A stretch of 45,485 bases of DNA from Bacteroidales bacterium (GCA_022772475.1 JALEZQ010000068.1:1-45485), one strand, 5' to 3'; counted from the stretch's first letter, positions 32,881-42,997 are shown. Notes: a model not told the origin generated them from the sequence alone. Numbers and translations: made by a program.

Positions 32881-32972
32881 AAGGGCCGAATCCGTAAAAA
32901 AGGAAAATCAGGACGGGGCGGCGGCAACGGGGCGTTGTGGTTTCTGAACAGCCCGCCGATGACGACGAAAAA

Positions 32973-33002
32973 GGCGCAGACACCCGTGAGGATGTCTGCG
33001 CC
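32973..33002 (-). terminator. Aldolase gene terminator
   Basis: GGCGCAGACA/TGTCTGCGCC (32973-32982, 32993-33002) is a perfect 10-bp stem followed on the minus strand by a T-run. Confidence 0.85.
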
Positions 33003-33029
33003 TGTTGGGCTTGTGATGGCTTGGGCGGA

Positions 33030-34037
33030 TTAAAGCTGAGCCAACTTGTTGTTCGAGCCGAGCACGTCAACAATCTTGTGAGCGTAGAGCTTCTTCATGT
33101 TTTCGCGGGCGGGGCCGAGGTACTTGCGGGGGTCGAACTCACCGGGCTTGGTGGCGAAGACCTCGCGGATGGCGGCGGTCATGGCCAGACGGCTGTCGGA
33201 GTCGATGTTGATCTTGCAAACGGCGCTGCGGGAAGCCTTGCGGAGCTGCTCTTCGGGAATACCTACGGCGTTGGGCAGTTTGCCACCATACTTGTTGATG
33301 GTGTCCACTTCCTCCTGGGGCACGCTGGACGAGCCGTGGAGCACGATGGGGAAGCCGGGGAGCTGCTCCATAACGGCATCGAGCACGTCGAAGGCGAGGG
33401 GGGGAGGTACGAGGCGGCCGGTCTGGGGGTCAACGGTGCACTGCTCGGGGGTGAACTTGTAAGCGCCGTGGCTGGTACCGATGGAGATGGCGAGGCTGTC
33501 GCAGCCCGTACGGGTAGCGAAGTCAACCACTTCTTCGGGCTTGGTGTAGTGGCTCTCAGCATGAGATACTTCGTCTTCAACGCCGGCCAGCACGCCGAGC
33601 TCGCCTTCTACGGTTACGTCAAACTGGTGAGCGTAGTCAACGACCTTCTTCGTGAGGGCTACGTTCTCCTCGTAGGGCAGGCCCGAGCCGTCGATCATCA
33701 CCGAGCTGAAGCCCATGTCGATGCAGCTCTTGCAGGTCTCGAAAGAATCGCCGTGGTCCAGGTGGAGCACGATTTCAGGATGGGCGCAGCCCAGTTCCTT
33801 GGCATATTCCACAGCACCCTCGGCCATGTAGCGGAGGAGCGTCTGGTTGGCATAGGCACGGGCACCCTTGGATACCTGAAGGATGACGGGGCTCTTCTCT
33901 TCCACGGCAGCCTGGATGATAGCCTGAAGCTGCTCCATGTTGTTGAAGTTGAAGGCGGGGATGGCGTAGCCACCGTTAATGGCACGCTTGAACATCTCGC
34001 GGGTGTTCACCAAACCTAAGTCTTTGTAGTTTACCAT
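33030..34037 (-). CDS. fba: Class II fructose-bisphosphate aldolase
   Basis: The enzyme cleaves fructose-1,6-bisphosphate into two triose phosphates in glycolysis and works in reverse in gluconeogenesis. The 335-residue protein has the catalytic Asp94 and zinc His95 in LHLDHGDSFE, the zinc-binding Glu in VEGELG near 146, and SIGTSHGAYK near 190 with another zinc His. The long form with an extended C-terminus is the type found in many Bacteroidales. It is monocistronic; the upstream TACTTTTTG (about 34079-34087) is a possible -7 element with one extra T. Confidence 0.96.
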   Translation of the reverse strand: MVNYKDLGLVNTREMFKRAINGGYAIPAFNFNNMEQLQAIIQAAVEEKSPVILQVSKGARAYANQTLLRYMAEGAVEYAKELGCAHPEIVLHLDHGDSFETCKSCIDMGFSSVMIDGSGLPYEENVALTKKVVDYAHQFDVTVEGELGVLAGVEDEVSHAESHYTKPEEVVDFATRTGCDSLAISIGTSHGAYKFTPEQCTVDPQTGRLVPPPLAFDVLDAVMEQLPGFPIVLHGSSSVPQEEVDTINKYGGKLPNAVGIPEEQLRKASRSAVCKINIDSDSRLAMTAAIREVFATKPGEFDPRKYLGPARENMKKLYAHKIVDVLGSNNKLAQL

Positions 34038-34242
34038 ATCTGTAAGGGTTTATAAAAGTGAGTAAGGTTTTCCAAGCACAAAAGTACAATTTATCATGAT
34101 ACTGACGAAGTTTCGCTCTTTCTTTTTTAATTCTTTGTCATGATTCTCTCGTCGGCTATGCCTGTTTGCCACGCCATGCGGGCAAAACGGGGGCTGTTGG
34201 GCTCTTGTGCGGTATGTGTGCTGTGATGAAGGCTTTTGGGTG

Positions 34243-35700
34243 TCAGAACTGCAGGTAGATGAAGGGCTGCACTTCGCTGCTTCGCACTTGCACCACGAGC
34301 ATGATGATGAGTACGAGGGCGGCTACCTGCACGGCGATGGGGGCGCGGCCGGCCCATGTGGCGATGCGCTCGTTCCATGCCGAGGGGAGGTAGTGGAGGA
34401 TGAAGCCCGTGACGATGAGCATCGTCACCATGGGGTAGCCCATGACAAACTGCTCGAGCAGGTCGGCGTGGAAGCGGGTGAAAATGGCCTCGAAGATGGC
34501 TATGGGACGCTCGATGTCGGCACAGGCGAAGAATATCCATGTGATGCAGACCACGTGGAAGGTGATGATGATGGCTGCCGTGCGGCGCAGGCCGTGGGGC
34601 ATGTAGTGGCGGTCGTGGCCGATGAGGCGCTGCCATGCCTTGTGGACGCAGAGGGCGCAGCCGTGGAGGGCGCCCCAGACGAGGAAGTTCCATGTGGCGC
34701 CGTGCCAGAGGCCGCCGAGCACCATCGTCGTCATCTGCGCCATGTACATGCGCAGGCGGCCGTGGCGGTTGCCGCCGAGGGGGATGTAGAGGTAGTCGCG
34801 CAGCCAGGTGGAGAGCGAGATGTGCCAGCGGCGCCAGAAGTCGGTCACGCTGACGGCTTTATATGGTGCGCGGAAGTTGTCGGGGATATGGAAGCCCATC
34901 CACAGGGCCAGACCGATGGCGATGTCGCTGTAGCCCGAGAAGTCGCAGTAGAGCTTGAGGGCGTAGCCATAGACGCCGAGCAGGTTTTCAAGGCCCGTAT
35001 AGAGTTCGGGGTTGTCGAAGATGCGGTCCACGAAGTTGATGCCGATATAGTCGGAGATGATGGCTTTCTTAAACAGTCCCTGCACGATGAACCACAGGCC
35101 CGTGCCCACCATGGCGCGGCTGACGGTGAGGGGCCGGTGCAACTGCGGCAGGAAAGTGCGCGCCCGCAGGATGGGGCCGGATAGCAGGGTGGGGAAGAAG
35201 GAGACGAAGAAGGCCAGGTCGGCCAGGCTACGCGCCGGCGGGCAGTCGCGGCGATAGACATCGACGATGTAACTGATGGACTGGAAGGTGAAGAACGAGA
35301 TGCCCAGCGGCACGAAGATGTCGAACGTGCGGGCCTCGAGGCCGAAGAGCGGCATGACGTCGTGGGCCAGGAAGTTGGTGTATTTGAAGAAGCCCAGCTG
35401 CGCCAGCAGCAAGCCCACGGTGGCTATGAGCCATCGGCGGCGGGCCACCTGCGTCCGGCAGGCCGCCATGCGCTTGACGGAGAAATAGATGATGAGGGTG
35501 GAGGAGGCCAGGATGGCGCAGTAGGGGCCGGCATTCTTATAATAGAAATAGTAGGCGAAGGCTGTGACGTAGAGCATGCGCCATGCTTCCATCCGTCGGC
35601 CGGAAAGCAGGGCATAGCCGGCCGAGAAGAGGGTGAAGAGGCAGAGGAAGAGGCCCGTGTTGAAAAGCAGCGGTTCTTGGGGATTGTATAGAAAGAGCAT
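34243..35700 (-). CDS. MBOAT-family membrane-bound O-acyltransferase (AlgI/PatA-like)
   Basis: The 485-residue integral membrane protein has about ten hydrophobic segments and the MBOAT core: YCDFSGYSDIAIGLALWMGF near 251, DFWRRWHISLSTWLRDYLYI near 287 and the catalytic histidine H333 in GGLWHGATWNF. Such proteins move acetyl groups from the cytoplasm across the inner membrane for O-acetylation of cell-surface polysaccharides or peptidoglycan. It is third in an operon after two SGNH-hydrolase genes (53-nt gap). The target polymer is not known. Confidence 0.93.
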   Translation of the reverse strand: MLFLYNPQEPLLFNTGLFLCLFTLFSAGYALLSGRRMEAWRMLYVTAFAYYFYYKNAGPYCAILASSTLIIYFSVKRMAACRTQVARRRWLIATVGLLLAQLGFFKYTNFLAHDVMPLFGLEARTFDIFVPLGISFFTFQSISYIVDVYRRDCPPARSLADLAFFVSFFPTLLSGPILRARTFLPQLHRPLTVSRAMVGTGLWFIVQGLFKKAIISDYIGINFVDRIFDNPELYTGLENLLGVYGYALKLYCDFSGYSDIAIGLALWMGFHIPDNFRAPYKAVSVTDFWRRWHISLSTWLRDYLYIPLGGNRHGRLRMYMAQMTTMVLGGLWHGATWNFLVWGALHGCALCVHKAWQRLIGHDRHYMPHGLRRTAAIIITFHVVCITWIFFACADIERPIAIFEAIFTRFHADLLEQFVMGYPMVTMLIVTGFILHYLPSAWNERIATWAGRAPIAVQVAALVLIIMLVVQVRSSEVQPFIYLQF

Positions 35701-35753
35701 TGGGGATGACGGCGGGGAAGTTCTGTGAAATGATGCTGGTGGGTGCCTCGGGC

Positions 35754-36725
35754 TTAGGGAGCGACGGTGCGGTCGGCATAGTCGTTATAGGCCATGAGGA
35801 TGGCTTCGCCCAGCAGGCGGCCCTGCAGACTGTAGCCTTCGGGCGTATAGTGGATGCGGTCCGGGCGCATCATGCCCGATCGCTGCCATGCGCTGACGGC
35901 CTGGTCGCCACCGGCGATGGTGTTGAGGTCCCACACCGCCAAGTGGCGGTCGGCGGCAAACTGTTCGATGTTGGCGGCGCAGCGCACGGTCATGGGGTTG
36001 GTGCGGTTGTGGCGGCGCACGATGCGGCGCCGGCGTCCGTTGCGTGTGACGTAGCCTACGGTACGCTGGGCAATGCAGTCGCCCGGCGGCGTGGTGAGCA
36101 TGATGACAGCCTGGGGACATGCCGTGCCCAGGAGGTCGAAGAAGGTTTCGAGCTGTGCTGTGTGGCGGGCCTCGTCGTAGCCCATGCCGTGGCATTCGTT
36201 CGTGCCGAACGAGAGGATGATGAGGTCAGGGTTGGCTGCGGCAATCTGCTGCATGCGCTCGTCGTTGGCAAAGTGGGCCGTGGTGGCGCCGTTGCGCCCC
36301 ATGAAGGTATAGGTTATGCCTGTATGTGTGCTGTCGGCCTGTCCCCAAGCCTCATAGAGCGTCTGTCGTACCTTTTCAGGGAATGTCTTTCCCGCCACGT
36401 GCGAGTCGCCGAGGTGCAGCACGCGCACCGGGCGTATGCCCTGCGCGAGCAGACTGAAGAAAGGCGTCAGCGCCTCGGGACGGTTCAGGCCGTTGCTGCG
36501 GCCGTGGGTGAAGGACTCGGGCAGGGCTGTGTCGGTGAAGTGGGCCTTGCGGGCGCGGGCTATGCCGGCGCTCGTCGGAGCGGAGGCGTTGGCCTCGGGC
36601 CGGGCAATGCGGATGATGGCGGGCGCGCCGCTATGGGCGTGGCCCGACTGCGTCAGGGCCGATACGACGTAGCCCATGACGAAGGTGGTCAGCGCCACCC
36701 AAAGGATATTGGCTTTCTGCTTCAT
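35754..36725 (-). CDS. Membrane-anchored SGNH/GDSL hydrolase
   Basis: The 323-residue protein has one N-terminal hydrophobic segment (about 7-24) that can act as an anchor or uncleaved signal. The catalytic domain shows block I VLHLGDSHVAG with Ser108, SFGTNECHG near 175 (block III Asn) and block V DRIHYTPEGY with the Asp/His pair near 292. In MBOAT operons such proteins are the periplasmic acyl-transfer partner (PatB or AlgX/J type roles). It sits 29 nt after the first SGNH gene and 53 nt before the MBOAT gene. Confidence 0.88.
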   Translation of the reverse strand: MKQKANILWVALTTFVMGYVVSALTQSGHAHSGAPAIIRIARPEANASAPTSAGIARARKAHFTDTALPESFTHGRSNGLNRPEALTPFFSLLAQGIRPVRVLHLGDSHVAGKTFPEKVRQTLYEAWGQADSTHTGITYTFMGRNGATTAHFANDERMQQIAAANPDLIILSFGTNECHGMGYDEARHTAQLETFFDLLGTACPQAVIMLTTPPGDCIAQRTVGYVTRNGRRRRIVRRHNRTNPMTVRCAANIEQFAADRHLAVWDLNTIAGGDQAVSAWQRSGMMRPDRIHYTPEGYSLQGRLLGEAILMAYNDYADRTVAP

Positions 36726-36754
36726 AACGTTCTTTTTGCTGTGGTGGCCGGTGC

Positions 36755-38167
36755 CTACTGCGTATGCTCATTGTAGTTTTTCCACCCGTGAAGGATGCTG
36801 CGGAACATGGCCGTGGCCACGCGCTGTCCGCCCCTGCGGTTAATATGCGTATAGTCTTTGGCTGCTTCGGGATGCTCGCTTTCCGCCATGCGGCGTATGC
36901 TGCCCTCGCCACCCATGGCCTCGTAGAGATTCCAAAAGACGACGCCGTTCTCGGCCGCCATGCTTTGCTGCGCGTCCATCAGGTTGAAGATGCTGCGCAT
37001 GGTGGTCAGCTGGCCGTTTTCGCGGTTTTCGCGGTCGCCGACGCCCACGATGACGATGGCGGTCTGCGGGAAGCCTTTCTTCAGATGCTGCACGGCCTGG
37101 CTCATGCGGTTGGCATAGGCGCTATAGTTCGTCTGCTTGTTGTTGACCACGTTCAGACCATACTGGAGGATAATCATGTCGTAGGGACGCACGCGGTGCC
37201 ATTGCGTGAGCACCTCTTCGCTCATGGCCGTCAGCTGCATGCCGCTGCTGCCGCGGAGCGAGAAGTTGTCCACGACGATGCCGTCGCTGCCCTCGAGCGC
37301 CATGCCGTAGCACACCGTCTGCGCCGGAACGTTGAAGCGCACCTGCCGCATGGGGGCGGTAAGGGTCAGCGCTTCGAGCGCCTTGTGGCCGGCGATGGCC
37401 AGCGTGGTGTCTGCCGTGCTGCCGTTGGTGCGCAGCGCCGCATGTCCGGGCTCGGTGGCGGTGAGGTAGAGCGTGGCTGTGCTGAACGAGTCGAGGTGTG
37501 CCATGCCGCGGACGGCGGCATATTCGGCCCATGCCCCGCCGCCGGCCCGTGCGCAACGTCCGCTGATGGCGCCGTCGGCCGTGGCGTTGTGTTTGGCTTG
37601 CATAACGTTGTATTCGGTCCACCCCTCAGCCTTGTGCCGCAGGGTGGGGCGCAGAGCGATAAATTCCGAAGCAATATCTACGAAGCCCACACCGCAGCCG
37701 CCCCACTTGTCCTGCATCAGTCGGCGCAGATGGTCCGTGATGAGGTCGCCCTCGATGAACGAGTCGCCGAAGTAGGCCACGCGCACGGGGCGTCCCAGCG
37801 TGTGCCGCGTCTTCAGCGCAGCGTAGAAGGCGTCCATGCCGTGTGCACCGTCGGTAGAGTAATCCTCAAAGCAGACGATGCCTGCGGGGCATGTGTCGCG
37901 CGCGGCCTGTGACCTTGCAGCTTCCGGTGTAACACCGTTGCCGCCGTCAACGTTTGCTGTGTTGCTTGTGCCGGCGGCTGTGCCGTGACCACCGTTTCCA
38001 GCCTGTGTCGCCTGCTCATCGGGCATCACGTCGGCCAGAAGGTCCACGCCTTTCACTTCGTATGGACCGATATATACCTGCGGCATGTAGCGCATGCCGA
38101 TGAGGGCAAGGCAGGTGGGCAGCAGCAGCAGGAAAGGTCGCCAGGGACCTGTAGGGGACAATCTCAT
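36755..38167 (-). CDS. Larger SGNH/GDSL-like protein
   Basis: The 470-residue protein has an N-terminal hydrophobic segment (RPFLLLLPTCLALIGMRYMP, 10-29), a Gly/Thr/Asn-rich linker (about 50-90) and an SGNH domain with block I VRVAYFGDSFIEGD (Ser136), MIILQYGLNVVNN near 335 and block V DYTHINRRGG. Between the catalytic blocks is an inserted beta-rich region (about 190-310), giving a longer two-part layout than its neighbour. The ATG at 38167 is chosen because the -7 element at 38192-38199 excludes all earlier in-frame starts. It is the first gene of the O-acylation operon. Whether it acts as esterase or transferase is not decided by sequence. Confidence 0.86.
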   Translation of the reverse strand: MRLSPTGPWRPFLLLLPTCLALIGMRYMPQVYIGPYEVKGVDLLADVMPDEQATQAGNGGHGTAAGTSNTANVDGGNGVTPEAARSQAARDTCPAGIVCFEDYSTDGAHGMDAFYAALKTRHTLGRPVRVAYFGDSFIEGDLITDHLRRLMQDKWGGCGVGFVDIASEFIALRPTLRHKAEGWTEYNVMQAKHNATADGAISGRCARAGGGAWAEYAAVRGMAHLDSFSTATLYLTATEPGHAALRTNGSTADTTLAIAGHKALEALTLTAPMRQVRFNVPAQTVCYGMALEGSDGIVVDNFSLRGSSGMQLTAMSEEVLTQWHRVRPYDMIILQYGLNVVNNKQTNYSAYANRMSQAVQHLKKGFPQTAIVIVGVGDRENRENGQLTTMRSIFNLMDAQQSMAAENGVVFWNLYEAMGGEGSIRRMAESEHPEAAKDYTHINRRGGQRVATAMFRSILHGWKNYNEHTQ

Positions 38168-38191
38168 AAATTCTGTGTTTCGTTCGGCCTG

Positions 38192-38199
38192 CAAAGTTA
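38192..38199 (-). promoter_or_regulatory. Promoter of the O-acylation operon (-7 element)
   Basis: TAACTTTG reads on the minus strand from 38199 to 38192, 25 nt before the ATG at 38167. Confidence 0.7.
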
Positions 38200-38372
38200 C
38201 GCATATTTTATGGAATAGCCTGTATGCTGGCGCTTTGGCTTGCTTCTGTCCAACTGCACACAGCGCGCCGGTGGTGTGTGGAATTGCGTTGACAAAACGT
38301 AACAGAAAGACTTTGTTTGACGACAAATAGAAATTATTTGCCGAGAAATACGTGAAAAAGAAAGATTCTTTG

Positions 38373-38380
38373 TACATTTG
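38373..38380 (+). promoter_or_regulatory. gltBD promoter (-7 element)
   Basis: TACATTTG fits the -7 consensus 49 nt before the gltB ATG. The -33 box is not clear. Confidence 0.6.
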
Positions 38381-38428
38381 CCGCCAATATATCAAATCTG
38401 AGACAGTCAAATCCAAAGCAAAGAAAGA

Positions 38429-41400
38429 ATGGAAGCACGACAGACCACGATTCCACAGCGCCCCATCGGGCTGTACGACCCCGCCAACGAGCACGATGCC
38501 TGCGGCGTGGGCATGATAGTGAACGTTCACGGCAACAAGTCGCACGAACTGGTAGATGCCGCCCTCAAGGTGTTGGAGAACATGAAGCACCGCGGCGCCG
38601 AGGGTGCCGACAATAAGACCGGCGACGGCGCCGGCATCATGCTGCAGATACCCCACGAGTTTATCCTGCTGCAGGGCATCCCCGTGCCGGAGAAGGGCAA
38701 GTATGGCACGGGCCTAATCTTCCTGCCTAAGGACGAGGGCGAGCAGCAGGCCATCTGGAGTGTCGTCATCGAAGAGGTGGAGCGTGAAGGCCTCGTGCTG
38801 ATGCACCTGCGCAGCGTGCCGGTGCGCTCGGAGATTCTGGGCAAGGAGGCGCGCGCCACCGAGCCCGCCGTCAAGCAAATCTTTATCACCATGGGCGAGA
38901 GCGTGCGTCAGGAAGACCTGGAGCGCAAACTCTACTTGGTGCGCAAGAAGATCGAGCGCCGCGTGAAGCATAAGGACTTCTACGTCGTGTCGCTCTCCTC
39001 GCAGCGCATCGTATATAAAGGTATGCTCACGTCGATGCAGTTGCGCGAGTACTATCCCGACCTGACGCAACCCTATTTCACCAGTGGCTTGGCCGTGGTC
39101 CACTCGCGCTTCTCCACCAACACCTTCCCCACATGGAGTCTGGCACAGCCCTTCCGTCTGCTGGCCCACAACGGCGAAATCAACACCATCCGCGGCAACC
39201 GGGCCTGGATGGAAGCCCGCGAGGCCGTGCTGTCCACCCCCGTGCTGGGCGACGTCAAGGCCATCAGCCCCATCGTGCAGCCCGGCATGAGCGACTCCGC
39301 CTCGCTCGACAACGTCCTCGAGTTTCTCGTGATGTCGGGCTTGAGTCTGCCCCATGCCATGTCCATGCTCGTCCCTGAGAGTTTCAACGACAAGAACCCC
39401 ATCAGCGAGGACCTCAAGGCTTTCTACGAGTACCACTCCATCCTCATGGAGCCCTGGGATGGTCCCGCCGCCCTCCTCTTCAGCGACGGCCGCTATGCCG
39501 GCGGTATGCTCGACCGCAACGGCCTGCGCCCCGCCCGCTACCTCATCACTCGCGGCGACATGATGGTCGTGGCCAGCGAAGCCGGCGTCATTGGCTTCGA
39601 GCCGTCCGACATCAAGGAGAAGGGACGCCTGGAGCCCGGCAAACTCATCTTCGTGGACACCCAGGAGGGACGAATATACTATGATGCCGAAGTCAAGGAG
39701 CAGTTGGCCAAGGCACGGCCCTATCGCGAATGGCTCTCGGCAGGACGCATCGAGCTCGACACGCTCAAGAGCGGCCGTAAGGTCGAGACCGACGTGGCCG
39801 ACTATGACGTCAACCTGCGCGCCTTCGGGTTCACCCGCGAAGATGTGGAGCGCACCATAGCCCCCATGTGCGTCAACGGCAGCGAGCCCATCGCCTCGAT
39901 GGGTAACGACACGCCGCTGGCGGTGCTGTCGCAGAGGCCGCAGATTCTCTTCAACTACTTCCGCCAGCAGTTTGCCCAGGTTACCAACCCCGCCATCGAC
40001 CCCATCCGCGAGGAGCTGGTCATGTCGCTCACCGAGTATATTGGCGCCGTGGGCATGAACATCCTTGTGCCCAACGAGACGCACTGTAAGATGGTGCGCC
40101 TGCCGCACCCCATCCTCAACAACCGCCAGCTGGACCTGCTCTGCAACATCCGCTACAAGGGTTTCAAGACGGTCAAGATTCCCATGCTCTTCGAGGTGGC
40201 CCGCGGCGAGGCCGGTATGCGCGAGGCCCTGGCCACCATGTGCAAGCAGGCTGAGCAGAGCGTGCTCGACGGTGTGAACTACATCATCCTCTCCGACCGC
40301 GGCGTGGACGCCACGCATGCCGCCATACCCTCGCTGCTGGCCGTTAGTGCCGTACACCACCACCTCATCAGCGTGCAGAAGCGCGTCGAGACGGCGCTGG
40401 TGGTGGAGAGCGGCGAGATACGCGAGGTGATGCACGCCGCCCTGCTCCTGGGCTATGGCGCCAGCGCCATCAACCCCTACATGGCCTTTGCCGTCATCGG
40501 CCACCTGGTGAAGAACGGCGATGTGCAGATGAACTATGAGACGGCCGAGAAGAACTATGTCAAGTCGCTCTGCAAGGGCCTCTACAAGGTGATGAGCAAG
40601 ATGGGCATCAGCACCATACGCTCCTACCGCGGTGCGAAAATCTTCGAGGCCATCGGCCTGAGCGAAGAGGTGCTGCGCCGCTACTTCGGCACGCAGGTCT
40701 CTACCGTTGGCGGCGCCACGCTGGCCGACATTACCCGCGACTATGTCCGTCTGCACGACGAGGCCCTGGCCTACAGCAAGGACGCCAACCGCCAGCCGCT
40801 GCTGCCGCACGTGGGCCTCTTCTCCTATCGCAAGGACGGCGAGAAGCATGCGTGGAACCCCGAGACTATCGCCACGCTCCAGTTGGCCACACGGCTGGGC
40901 AGTTATAAGAAATTCAAAGAGTTTACCGCGCTGGTGGATAACAAGCCGGCGCCCATCTTCCTGCGCGACTTCTTCGCGTTCAAGCAGAACCCCATCGATA
41001 TAGAGCAGGTTGAGCCCGTCGAGGAGATAGTCAAGCACTTCGTCACCGGCGCCATGTCGTTCGGTGCCATCAGCAAGGAAGCCCACGAGGCCCTGGCGCT
41101 GGCCATGAACAAACTCGGTGCGCGCAGCAACACAGGCGAGGGCGGCGAGGACAGCGAGCGCTTCCACGACACCTTCGACGGCATTTCGCTCTGCTCGAAG
41201 ACCAAGCAGATAGCCTCCGGCCGCTTCGGCGTGACTACGGAATATCTCGTCAACGCCGAGGATATACAGATTAAGGTGGCTCAGGGTGCCAAGCCCGGTG
41301 AGGGCGGACAGTTGCCCGGATACAAGGTCAACGAAATCATTGCCCGCACGCGCCACTCCATCCCCGGCATCTCCCTTATCTCGCCGCCGCCCCACCACGA

Positions 41401-42940
41401 CATCTACTCCATCGAAGACCTGGCACAGCTCATCTACGACCTGAAGAATGTCAACCCGCACGCCGCCGTCAGCGTTAAACTGGTGGCCGAGAGCGGTGTC
41501 GGCACCATCGCCGCCGGTGTGGCCAAGGCCAAGGCCGACCTCATCGTGATTTCGGGTGCCGAGGGCGGCACGGGTGCCTCGCCTGCCTCGTCCATGCGCT
41601 ATGCCGGTATCTCGCCCGAGATTGGCCTGAGCGAAACGCAGCAGACGCTGGTGCTCAACGGCCTGCGCTCGCAGGTGCGCCTGCAGACCGACGGCCAGCT
41701 CAAGACGGGCCACGACATCATCGCCATGGCGCTGCTCGGTGCCGAGGAGTTTGCCTTCGGCACAGGCGTCCTCATCGTTCTGGGCTGCGTGATGATGCGC
41801 AAATGTCACACCAACGCCTGTCCCGTGGGTGTGGCCACCCAAGACCCCGTGCTGCGCGAGCACTTCCGCGGCCGCTACGAATATGTGGTCAACTACTTCC
41901 GCTTCCTGGCTCAGGAGGTGCGCGAGTACCTGGCCCAGATGGGCTTCCGCAGTCTGAACGACATCATTGGCCGCACCGACCTGATACGCATCAAGTCGGC
42001 TGAGCCTGGTACCAAGGCCGCCGGCCTCGACTTCTCGCGTCTGCTCCATCGCGACGCTGAGGCCGCCGGCCTGCGCCACAGCGGCGAATGGGTGCGCCCC
42101 GTGGGCTGCGCCAAGGACGACGAGATTATCCGCGCCGCACACGATGCCATCGAGAACGTGCGCGAGGTGTCGCTCGAGTATGCCATCTCCAACACCGACC
42201 GCGCTGTCGGCGCCATGCTCTCGGGCGCCGTGGCAGCCAAGTACGGACAGGACGGTCTGCCCGACGATACGATACAGGTGAAGTTCAAAGGCTCGGCCGG
42301 ACAGAGTTTCGGCGCCTTCCTCACCCATGGCATCAGTTTCAAGCTCGAGGGCGAAGCCAACGACTATCTGGGCAAGGGTCTGAGCGGCGGACGTATCGCC
42401 GTCATGCCGCCTGTGCGCCGAGGCTTCAGCGCCGAGGACAACACCATCGCCGGTAACACCCTGCTCTATGGTGCTACCAGTGGCGAGGCTTATATCAACG
42501 GCCGCGTGGGCGAGCGCTTTGCCGTGCGCAACTCGGGCGCCATCGCCGTCGTCGAAGGGGCTGGCGACCACTGCTGCGAATATATGACCGGCGGGCGCGT
42601 CGTCGTGCTCGGACAGACGGGGAGCAACTTCGCCGCCGGTATGAGCGGTGGCGTGGCCTACGTATGGGACAAGAACCATACGTTCGACTACTTCTGCAAC
42701 ATGGAGATGGTCGAACTTTCGCTCCTGGAAGACTCGGCCTCGCGCAAGGAACTCCACGAACTCATCCGTCAACACTACCTCTACACCGGCAGCGCACTGG
42801 CTCGCCAGATGCTCGACGACTGGAACCGCTACGTCGAAGACTTCATCTGCGTCACGCCTATCGAATACAAGCGCGTGCTGGCCGAAGAGCAGATGCGCAA
42901 GCTCCAGCAGAAAATCGCAGAAGTGCAGCGCGACTATTGA
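38429..42940 (+). CDS. gltB: Glutamate synthase large subunit
   Basis: GltB transfers the amide of glutamine to 2-oxoglutarate. The 1503-residue protein has a 24-residue propeptide, then the nucleophile Cys25 of the class II amidotransferase domain (NEHDACGVGM). The central domain follows, then the FMN/synthase domain (ISGAEGGTGASPASSMRYAG near 1035) with the 3Fe-4S cysteines C-x5-C-x4-C (CVMMRKCHTNAC near 1120), and the C-terminal beta-helix GXGXG domain (GGRVVVLGQTGSNFAAGMSG near 1390). Length is normal. gltD follows after 57 nt. It has its own promoter. Confidence 0.97.
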   Translation: MEARQTTIPQRPIGLYDPANEHDACGVGMIVNVHGNKSHELVDAALKVLENMKHRGAEGADNKTGDGAGIMLQIPHEFILLQGIPVPEKGKYGTGLIFLPKDEGEQQAIWSVVIEEVEREGLVLMHLRSVPVRSEILGKEARATEPAVKQIFITMGESVRQEDLERKLYLVRKKIERRVKHKDFYVVSLSSQRIVYKGMLTSMQLREYYPDLTQPYFTSGLAVVHSRFSTNTFPTWSLAQPFRLLAHNGEINTIRGNRAWMEAREAVLSTPVLGDVKAISPIVQPGMSDSASLDNVLEFLVMSGLSLPHAMSMLVPESFNDKNPISEDLKAFYEYHSILMEPWDGPAALLFSDGRYAGGMLDRNGLRPARYLITRGDMMVVASEAGVIGFEPSDIKEKGRLEPGKLIFVDTQEGRIYYDAEVKEQLAKARPYREWLSAGRIELDTLKSGRKVETDVADYDVNLRAFGFTREDVERTIAPMCVNGSEPIASMGNDTPLAVLSQRPQILFNYFRQQFAQVTNPAIDPIREELVMSLTEYIGAVGMNILVPNETHCKMVRLPHPILNNRQLDLLCNIRYKGFKTVKIPMLFEVARGEAGMREALATMCKQAEQSVLDGVNYIILSDRGVDATHAAIPSLLAVSAVHHHLISVQKRVETALVVESGEIREVMHAALLLGYGASAINPYMAFAVIGHLVKNGDVQMNYETAEKNYVKSLCKGLYKVMSKMGISTIRSYRGAKIFEAIGLSEEVLRRYFGTQVSTVGGATLADITRDYVRLHDEALAYSKDANRQPLLPHVGLFSYRKDGEKHAWNPETIATLQLATRLGSYKKFKEFTALVDNKPAPIFLRDFFAFKQNPIDIEQVEPVEEIVKHFVTGAMSFGAISKEAHEALALAMNKLGARSNTGEGGEDSERFHDTFDGISLCSKTKQIASGRFGVTTEYLVNAEDIQIKVAQGAKPGEGGQLPGYKVNEIIARTRHSIPGISLISPPPHHDIYSIEDLAQLIYDLKNVNPHAAVSVKLVAESGVGTIAAGVAKAKADLIVISGAEGGTGASPASSMRYAGISPEIGLSETQQTLVLNGLRSQVRLQTDGQLKTGHDIIAMALLGAEEFAFGTGVLIVLGCVMMRKCHTNACPVGVATQDPVLREHFRGRYEYVVNYFRFLAQEVREYLAQMGFRSLNDIIGRTDLIRIKSAEPGTKAAGLDFSRLLHRDAEAAGLRHSGEWVRPVGCAKDDEIIRAAHDAIENVREVSLEYAISNTDRAVGAMLSGAVAAKYGQDGLPDDTIQVKFKGSAGQSFGAFLTHGISFKLEGEANDYLGKGLSGGRIAVMPPVRRGFSAEDNTIAGNTLLYGATSGEAYINGRVGERFAVRNSGAIAVVEGAGDHCCEYMTGGRVVVLGQTGSNFAAGMSGGVAYVWDKNHTFDYFCNMEMVELSLLEDSASRKELHELIRQHYLYTGSALARQMLDDWNRYVEDFICVTPIEYKRVLAEEQMRKLQQKIAEVQRDY

Positions 42941-42997
42941 TAGCCGCCCTCCTCATCATCCTCCAATCGTTTTACCCCACACAATCCATATACCATC

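Noticed and set aside
38714-42775. A very long open frame antisense to gltB
   Set aside because: It is the mirror of a GC-rich coding gene; its composition is unlike a real protein, and gltB is certain.
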